64,000 bases of DNA from Pseudomonas monsensis (GTDB lineage: Bacteria; Pseudomonadota; Gammaproteobacteria; Pseudomonadales; Pseudomonadaceae): contig NZ_CP077087.1 in NCBI RefSeq assembly GCF_014268495.2, forward strand, positions 4,545,001 through 4,609,000, given 5' to 3'. The notes under the pieces are model-generated. The model had not been told where the DNA came from. It was given only the letters and a program-made list of their open reading frames with translations, and did no database searches. Every line of letters begins with the position of its first letter. The first letter of the stretch is position 1. A program made the translations under genes and the position numbers. Positions 58,685-64,000 of this stretch are shown piece after piece.

Positions 58685-59842
58685 ATGATCTTCACCCCGG
58701 AACACGAAGCCCTGCGCCGCACCGTTCGCCAGTTCGTCGAACACGAGATCAATCCGCACGTCGACGAGTGGGAAAAGGCCGGACGCTTTCCGATCCACGA
58801 GATTTTTCGCAAGGCGGGCGACCTCGGTCTGCTGGGGATTTCCAAACCGGAAAAGTTCGGCGGCATGGGCCTGGATTACAGCTACTCGATTGTCGCCGCC
58901 GAAGAGTTCGGCACCATTCATTGCGGCGGCATACCGATGTCGATCGGCGTGCAGACCGACATGTGCACCCCGGCGCTGGCCCGCTTCGGCTCTGATGAAT
59001 TGCGTGAAGAGTTCCTGCGGCCGGCGATTACCGGCGAGCAGGTCGGCTGCATCGGCGTCTCGGAAGTCGGCGCCGGCTCCGATGTCGCCGGGCTGAAAAC
59101 CAGCGCGCGCAAGGACGGCGACGACTACGTGATCAACGGCAGCAAGATGTGGATCACCAACTCGCCGAGCGCCGATTTCATCTGCCTGCTGGCCAACACC
59201 TCGGACGACAAGCCGCACATCAACAAGTCACTGATCATGGTGCCGATGAACACCCCGGGGATCAGCCTCAGTTCGCACCTGGACAAACTCGGGATGCGCA
59301 GTTCGGAAACCGCCCAGGTGTTTTTCGATAACGTTCGCGTGCCGCAACGCAACCGCATCGGCCACGAAGGCGCCGGCTTCATGATGCAGATGCTGCAGTT
59401 TCAGGAAGAACGCCTGTTCGGTGCGGCGAACATGATCAAGGGCCTGGAATATTGCGTCGACAGCACCATCGAGTACTGCAAGGAGCGCAAGACCTTCGGC
59501 AACGCACTGATCGACAATCAGGTGATCCACTTCCGCCTTGCCGAGTTGCAGACTGAAATCGAATGCCTGCGCGCGCTGGTCTATCAGGCTACCGAGCAGT
59601 ATGTGAGGGGCCAGGACGTCACGCGTCTGGCGTCGATGGCCAAGCTCAAGGCCGGACGCCTCGGCCGCGAAGTCAGCGACAGCTGCCTGCAATATTGGGG
59701 CGGCATGGGCTTCATGTGGGACAACCCGGTAGCACGCGCCTATCGCGATGTGCGGCTGGTGTCGATTGGCGGCGGCGCCGACGAAATCATGCTCGGGATC
59801 ATCTGCAAACTGATGGGCATCCTGCCGGGGAAAAACAAATGA
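58685..59842 (+). CDS. atuD: AtuD, citronellyl-CoA dehydrogenase
   Basis: A 385-residue FAD acyl-CoA dehydrogenase: N-terminal helical domain (FTPEHEALRRTVRQFVEHEI), middle FAD-binding beta domain (GVSEVGAGSDVAGLKT, KMWITNSPSADF) and C-terminal helical domain (CLQYWGGMGFMWDNPVARAYRDVRLVSIGGGADEIM). In the atu pathway it desaturates citronellyl-CoA to cis-geranyl-CoA. Assignment within the acyl-CoA dehydrogenases rests on the operon. Ribosome binding site AAGGAGAAC. The stop overlaps atuE (ATGA). Confidence 0.9.
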   Translation: MIFTPEHEALRRTVRQFVEHEINPHVDEWEKAGRFPIHEIFRKAGDLGLLGISKPEKFGGMGLDYSYSIVAAEEFGTIHCGGIPMSIGVQTDMCTPALARFGSDELREEFLRPAITGEQVGCIGVSEVGAGSDVAGLKTSARKDGDDYVINGSKMWITNSPSADFICLLANTSDDKPHINKSLIMVPMNTPGISLSSHLDKLGMRSSETAQVFFDNVRVPQRNRIGHEGAGFMMQMLQFQEERLFGAANMIKGLEYCVDSTIEYCKERKTFGNALIDNQVIHFRLAELQTEIECLRALVYQATEQYVRGQDVTRLASMAKLKAGRLGREVSDSCLQYWGGMGFMWDNPVARAYRDVRLVSIGGGADEIMLGIICKLMGILPGKNK

Positions 59843-60636
59843 GCCCCCTGCCCACTTGCCAGACGCTACTGCTCGAAGAGCATGGCGGCGTGTTGCACAT
59901 CACCCTCAATCGCCCGGACAGCCGCAATGCGATGAGCCTGCAGATGGTTGCGGAACTGCGTGCGGTGTTGGCGGCTGTGCGGGATGACCGCCGTGTTCGC
60001 GCTCTGGTGCTCAGTGGCGCCGGCGGCCATTTCTGTGCCGGTGGCGACATCAAGGACATGGCCAATGCCCGCGCCCAGGGGGCGGCAGCCTATCGCGAGT
60101 TGAACCGCGCTTTCGGCGCTCTGCTGGAGGAAGCTCAGCACGCGCCGCAAGTGCTGATCTCCGTGCTACAGGGCGCAGTGCTGGGCGGCGGGTTCGGCCT
60201 GGCCTGCGTCAGTGACATCGCCATCGCCGATCACCAGGCGCAGTTCGGTCTGCCGGAAACCAGCCTCGGCCTGCTGCCGGCGCAGATTGCCCCGTTCGTG
60301 GTGCAGCGCATCGGCCTCACCGAAACCCGCCGACTGGCACTGACCGCGGCGCGCTTCGACGGCCATCAGGCACGACGCCTGGGGCTGGTGCACTTTGTCG
60401 AGCAGGACCCGCAGGCGCTGGCCGAGCGCCTCGATGAGGTTCTGCAGCATGTGTTGTGTTGCGCACCAGAGGCGAACGCCATGACCAAGAAGTTACTGCT
60501 GGCCAGCGCCGGGCAACCGTCGAGTGAATTGCTGGATGAGGCGGCGCAGTGGTTCAGCGAGGCGGTAACCGGGGCCGAAGGGATCGAGGGCACCATGGCC
60601 TTTGTGCAAAAGCGTAAACCCGGGTGGGCCCTTTAA
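59839..60636 (+). CDS. atuE: AtuE, isohexenylglutaconyl-CoA hydratase
   Basis: A 265-residue crotonase-fold enzyme: NRPDSRNAMSLQM near the N-terminus, oxyanion-hole segments GAGGHFCAGGDIKDM and LQGAVLGGGFGLACVSDIAIAD, and the catalytic Glu region FGLPETSLGLLPAQIAPFV. It hydrates isohexenylglutaconyl-CoA, the product of geranyl-CoA carboxylase, to the hydroxy-glutaryl-CoA analogue. The start overlaps the atuD stop by four bases. A REP pair follows before atuF. Confidence 0.89.
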   Translation: MSPLPTCQTLLLEEHGGVLHITLNRPDSRNAMSLQMVAELRAVLAAVRDDRRVRALVLSGAGGHFCAGGDIKDMANARAQGAAAYRELNRAFGALLEEAQHAPQVLISVLQGAVLGGGFGLACVSDIAIADHQAQFGLPETSLGLLPAQIAPFVVQRIGLTETRRLALTAARFDGHQARRLGLVHFVEQDPQALAERLDEVLQHVLCCAPEANAMTKKLLLASAGQPSSELLDEAAQWFSEAVTGAEGIEGTMAFVQKRKPGWAL

Positions 60637-60639
60637 AAG

Positions 60640-60718
60640 CATCGTAAGCAAGCTCACTCCTACAAGGGGATTTGCGTCACTCACACTATCTGTAGCAGTG
60701 AGCCTGCACGCGATGAGG
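60640..60718. repeat. REP pair inside the atu operon
   Basis: Left arm CATCGTAAGCAAGCTCACTC (then CTACA) and right arm TGTAG...CAGTGAGCCTGCACGCGATG are imperfect inverted copies around a 30-bp loop. It lies between atuE and atuF in an otherwise compact operon. Confidence 0.8.
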
Positions 60719-60755
60719 CCAACACATTCACCGCCACAATTTCAGGAACAAGACT

Positions 60756-62717
60756 ATGCCCGCCATCCACAAAATCCTGATCGCCAACCGCGGTGAAATC
60801 GCCTGCCGCATCCAGCGCACCGCCCAGGCTCTGGGCTATCGCACGGTCGCCGTGTTCAGCGACGCCGACGCCGATGCTCTGCACGTGCAGATGGCCGACC
60901 AGGCAGTGAACATCGGCCCGGCACCGGTGCAGCAGTCCTACCTGAACATCCCGGCGATCCTCGACGCCGCGCGCCGTAGCGGCGCCGACGCGATCCATCC
61001 CGGCTACGGCTTCCTCTCGGAAAATGCCGGGTTCGCCCGGGCCTGCGCAGAGGCTGGCCTGACCTTTATCGGCCCGAGTGCCGAGGCCATCGAGCTGATG
61101 GGCAGCAAGCGCCTGTCGAAAATCGCCATGCTCGACGCCGGCGTGCCGTGCATCGCCGGTTACCAGGGCGCCGCGCAGGACGATGCCACCTTGCTGCGCG
61201 AAGCCGAACACATCGGCTATCCACTGATGATCAAGGCCAGTGCCGGCGGTGGTGGTCGCGGCATGCGCCTGGTGCACAGCGCAACCGATTTGCCGGCGCA
61301 ACTGCGCACCGCCCGCTCGGAAGCAATGAGCGCGTTCGGCAGCGACGAGTTGATCCTCGAACAGGCGCTGATCGAACCCCGGCACGTCGAAGTGCAAGTG
61401 TTCGGCGATCAACATGGCCAGCTCATCTACCTCGGCGAACGTGACTGCTCCGTCCAGCGCCGCCATCAGAAAGTCATCGAAGAAGCACCGTGCCCGGTGA
61501 TGACCGCCGAGCTGCGTCAGGCCATGGGGGAAGCGGCGCTCAAGGGCGGACGCGCTGTCAACTATGTCGGCGCCGGCACCGTGGAATTTCTGCTCGACGC
61601 ACGTGGGCAGTTTTACTTTCTGGAGATGAATACCCGGCTGCAGGTGGAGCATCCGGTGACCGAACTGATCACCGGGCTGGACCTGGTCGCCTGGCAGCTA
61701 TTGGTCGCCGAAGGGCAACCACTGCCGCTGACGCAGGACCAGGTCGTGCTCGACGGCCATGCCATGGAGGTGCGCCTCTATGCCGAAGATCCGGCGCAGG
61801 ATTTCCTGCCGCAGACCGGTCGCGTCACCGCGTGGGAACCGGCGCTGCAACCCGGCACCCGCATCGATCATGGCCTGTACGAAGGCCAGTCGATCAGCCC
61901 GTTCTACGACCCGATGCTCGGCAAACTGATCGCCCACGGCGCGACCCGCGACGAAGCCCGGCGCAAACTGTTGCGGGCGGTACAGGACAGCGTGTTGCTG
62001 GGTGTGCAAAGCAATCAACGGTTGCTGGCCAGCCTGCTGCAGCACCCGCAGTTCATCCGTGGCGAATTCAGCACGGCGTTCATCCCTGAGTACTTCAGCG
62101 ATCACCCCAGCCTGCATCGCTACGTGCCGAGTGCCGAGCAACTGGCAATGGCCGCCGTCCTGTTTTACCAGGCCGCCGCCCAAGGGCATCGCACCTCATT
62201 GAAAGGCTGGCGCAACAACGCCAGTGTGCCGCTGCATTATCGCCTCGGCCTCGACGACCAGGACTGGACGCTGCAACTGCATGCCGGGCGCGATGGCTGT
62301 TTTCAGGTACAGGTGCTTGAGCGCACATTCGAACTGAAACTCATCAACTGCAATGCACGTTCAGTGACCCTGGAAATCGATGGCCTGCAGCAACGCCATG
62401 CTTTTCGCCAGGCGGCCGATCAACTGTGGCTGTTCGTCCATCCCGGCAGTCTGCATCTGGAGGATCGAACTCACGCCATCATCAGCAGTCAGATCAGCGT
62501 CAGTTCCGGCACCCTCAAGGCACCGATGGACGGCGCCATCGTCGACGTCCTGGTCAGCGAAGGCAGCGCGGTCAGCAAAGGTCAGCTGCTGGTGGTGCTG
62601 GAAGCAATGAAAATGGAGCATCCGCTCAAGGCCGGCATCGACGGCGTGCTCAAGCGGGTGCAGGTCAAGGTTGGCGATCAGGTAAAAAATCGTCAGGTTC
62701 TGTTGCAGGTCGAGTAG
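60756..62717 (+). CDS. atuF: AtuF, geranyl-CoA carboxylase alpha subunit (biotin carboxylase)
   Basis: A 653-residue protein with biotin carboxylase domain (about residues 1-445; KILIANRGEIACRI, ATP-grasp loop KASAGGGGRGMRLV, EMNTRLQVEHPVTE), a linking BT domain and a C-terminal biotinyl domain (about 585-653) with the biotinylated lysine in VLEAMKMEHPLKAG. It carboxylates biotin for transfer by AtuC. Ribosome binding site AGGAACAAGACT. Separated from atuE by a REP pair, so co-transcription through a stem-loop is required unless an unseen promoter exists. Confidence 0.91.
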   Translation: MPAIHKILIANRGEIACRIQRTAQALGYRTVAVFSDADADALHVQMADQAVNIGPAPVQQSYLNIPAILDAARRSGADAIHPGYGFLSENAGFARACAEAGLTFIGPSAEAIELMGSKRLSKIAMLDAGVPCIAGYQGAAQDDATLLREAEHIGYPLMIKASAGGGGRGMRLVHSATDLPAQLRTARSEAMSAFGSDELILEQALIEPRHVEVQVFGDQHGQLIYLGERDCSVQRRHQKVIEEAPCPVMTAELRQAMGEAALKGGRAVNYVGAGTVEFLLDARGQFYFLEMNTRLQVEHPVTELITGLDLVAWQLLVAEGQPLPLTQDQVVLDGHAMEVRLYAEDPAQDFLPQTGRVTAWEPALQPGTRIDHGLYEGQSISPFYDPMLGKLIAHGATRDEARRKLLRAVQDSVLLGVQSNQRLLASLLQHPQFIRGEFSTAFIPEYFSDHPSLHRYVPSAEQLAMAAVLFYQAAAQGHRTSLKGWRNNASVPLHYRLGLDDQDWTLQLHAGRDGCFQVQVLERTFELKLINCNARSVTLEIDGLQQRHAFRQAADQLWLFVHPGSLHLEDRTHAIISSQISVSSGTLKAPMDGAIVDVLVSEGSAVSKGQLLVVLEAMKMEHPLKAGIDGVLKRVQVKVGDQVKNRQVLLQVE

Positions 62718-62787
62718 TCGCCCAGACACAAACGCCGGGTTTGACTACGCTCTGATGAATCAGGACGCGGAAATCAGGAACCCTGCG

Positions 62788-63330
62788 ATGCCACACTGGC
62801 TGGTCATAGATCTGGAAGCCACCACCGATGAGGGGGGCTGGCCAGTCACCGAGATGGAAATTATCGAGATCGGCGCAACACTCGTCGATCGCGCCGGACG
62901 CGAGCAGGATCACTTTCAGCGCTTCGTCAAACCGACTCGGCGGCCCTTGCTGACGCCGTTTTGCCGTGAACTGACGCACATCACCCAGGCCAATATCGAC
63001 GCTGCGCAGCCGTTAAGCGAAGTCTGGCCGGCGTTCGAGCGCTGGCTCGCCCAGCATCAGGCGCGGCTCGAAGGCTGGGCCAGTTGGGGCGATTACGACC
63101 GAAAGCAATTGCTGCAAGAGTGGCAGCGCCTGCAACTCGACAGCGGTTTGGGCCGGGTGCCGCACATGAACCTCAAGCAGCGCTTTGCCAAGGCGCGACG
63201 CCTGGAGCGACCGCTGGGCCTCAACGGTGCATTGCAACTGGCCGGCTTGCAGTTCAGTGGCCAACAGCATCGCGCCCTGGAAGATGCGCGCAACACTGCG
63301 CGGTTGCTGCCGCTGGTCTTGCCACTCTAG
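62788..63330 (+). CDS. DEDDh 3'-5' exonuclease (ERI-1/KapD-like)
   Basis: A 180-residue RNase T/DnaQ-superfamily exonuclease with motif ExoI WLVIDLEATTD (Asp, Glu), ELTHITQANID in ExoII and HRALEDARNTA in ExoIII (His and final Asp). The form resembles small ERI-1/KapD-type RNases that trim structured RNA ends. The ATG at 62788 is preceded by AGGAACC; the in-frame ATG at 62755 lacks a ribosome binding site. It stands alone between atuF and ppnP. Confidence 0.85.
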   Translation: MPHWLVIDLEATTDEGGWPVTEMEIIEIGATLVDRAGREQDHFQRFVKPTRRPLLTPFCRELTHITQANIDAAQPLSEVWPAFERWLAQHQARLEGWASWGDYDRKQLLQEWQRLQLDSGLGRVPHMNLKQRFAKARRLERPLGLNGALQLAGLQFSGQQHRALEDARNTARLLPLVLPL

Positions 63331-63436
63331 GGTCAATTCGAGAACTCACTGGACAGTCGCCAGGCAGGTGACGGCGCCAGAAGCCTTGTGCATACTGGCC
63401 GCCTCCATTTTTTAGCCCTTTTTCGAGGAATCGCCC

Positions 63437-63721
63437 ATGTTTAAAGTCAACGAGTACTTCGACGGCACCGTCAAGTCGATCGCCTTTGGCACTGCTGAAG
63501 GTCCGGCGACCATCGGCGTCATGGCCCCGGGCGAATACGAATTCGGCACCAGCCAGCGCGAAATCATGCACGTCGTTTCCGGCGCTCTGACGGTCAAACT
63601 GCCGGACAGCAACGACTGGGAAACCTTCGCCGCCGGCAGCCAGTTCAACGTTCCGGCCAACAGCAAGTTCCAGCTGAAAGTCGCCGTCGACACCGCTTAC
63701 CTGTGCGAATACCGCGGCTGA
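63437..63721 (+). CDS. ppnP: pyrimidine/purine nucleoside phosphorylase PpnP
   Basis: A 94-residue single-domain cupin-like protein of the PpnP (formerly DUF1255) family, at the usual length. Family sequences include MFKVNEYFDGTVKSIAF, GVMAPGEYEFGTSQREIMHVVSGALTV and GSQFNVPANSKFQLKV. It phosphorolyses several nucleosides in salvage. Ribosome binding site GAGGAATCGCCC. Followed by a strong terminator. Confidence 0.92.
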   Translation: MFKVNEYFDGTVKSIAFGTAEGPATIGVMAPGEYEFGTSQREIMHVVSGALTVKLPDSNDWETFAAGSQFNVPANSKFQLKVAVDTAYLCEYRG

Positions 63722-63745
63722 CACCGCGGTTTTTCCCGGCGCAAA

Positions 63746-63777
63746 AAAATGCCCGTGTCCAAGGACACGGGCATTTT
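63746..63777. terminator. bidirectional terminator between ppnP and the MOSC gene
   Basis: AAAATGCCCGTGTCC (63746-63760) and GGACACGGGCATTTT (63763-63777) form a perfect 15-bp stem with a 2-base loop and A/T tracts on both sides. It ends ppnP (plus) and the MOSC-domain gene (minus). Confidence 0.93.
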
Positions 63778-63791
63778 CATTTCAGGGCCGG

Positions 63792-64000
63792 TTACTCGAG
63801 GATCTCCACCGGCATTCCGACTTGCAGCTGACCGTTGCTGTCGTTGACCAGATTCTGCCCGAACATTGCGCCGTCGGCCTGGGCACGGTATTTCTGCAAG
63901 GTCGCCAGCGGTTCGCGATCGGCACTGCGCTCGCCGGTCTGCGGATCGATGGTGGTCAGAATGCACCGCGAGCACGGCTTCACGACCCGGAACTCAACAT
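63792..64000 (-). CDS. MOSC-domain protein, YcbX-like (C-terminal part)
   Basis: The reading frame is open to the right edge, so only the last 69 residues are seen. They match the end of the MOSC domain of YcbX-type proteins: VVKPCSRCILTTIDPQTGER, with the likely molybdenum-cofactor sulfur-binding Cys region, followed by FGQNLVNDSNGQLQVGMPVEIL. These proteins reduce N-hydroxylated bases and similar compounds with a molybdenum cofactor. The start and N-terminal domain lie outside the window. Confidence 0.78.
   Translation of the reverse strand, partial: VEFRVVKPCSRCILTTIDPQTGERSADREPLATLQKYRAQADGAMFGQNLVNDSNGQLQVGMPVEILE

Overview
The window is a GC-rich chromosomal segment from a fluorescent Pseudomonas, most likely of the P. 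fluorescens group. This is inferred from the pyoverdine genes (pvdH, mbtH-like, pvdL, pvdS and a hydroxyornithine acetylase), the fpvGHJKCDEF ferripyoverdine processing operon, the msuEDC-sfnR sulfonate operon, the atu terpene cluster and many Pseudomonas-type REP pairs. Gene density is high. No tRNA, CRISPR array, phage or insertion sequence was seen.

Left edge (1-573): leader and three tandem promoters of an rRNA operon that runs leftward out of the window. 574-8200: housekeeping and accessory genes: RhtA-type exporter, a small lipoprotein, a TetR regulator divergent from an SDR/HCCA-isomerase pair, aminopeptidase P, a stand-alone cysteine desulfurase, a LysE-type exporter and another lipoprotein. 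8390-12656: msuE-msuD-msuC-sfnR, with a sigma-54 promoter and upstream dyads that fit control by SfnR. 12653-13554: an ABM-domain protein divergent from soxR, with a SoxR box between them. 13717-19783: a VOC protein, a fluoroacetate-dehalogenase-like hydrolase next to dctA and a LysR gene, then a leuCD-type dehydratase pair.

20095-36310: iron and redox region. The eight-gene fpvGHJKCDEF operon (reduction of ferripyoverdine and iron uptake) converges on mbtH and pvdH, each with its own PvdS iron-starvation box. Then come a GNAT gene, a two-component system, a hemopexin-repeat protein and dsbD-tlpA-dsbG. PmrA-like direct repeats lie before both the response regulator and dsbD. 36528-51559: pvdL (13 kb, starts pyoverdine assembly), divergent from pvdS (Fur box over its promoter), and a PvdS-box-controlled acetylase gene.

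51700-64000: an unknown beta-rich protein, a periplasmic solute-binding protein, then atuR and divergent atuABCDEF (citronellol/geraniol degradation through geranyl-CoA carboxylase) with a duplicated operator. The window ends with a DEDDh exonuclease, ppnP, and the 3' end of a MOSC-domain gene cut by the right edge.

Starts were chosen by ribosome binding site and family N-terminus; several differ from the longest open frame. REP/REPIN elements lie between many genes, and one is inside the coding sequence of fpvD.
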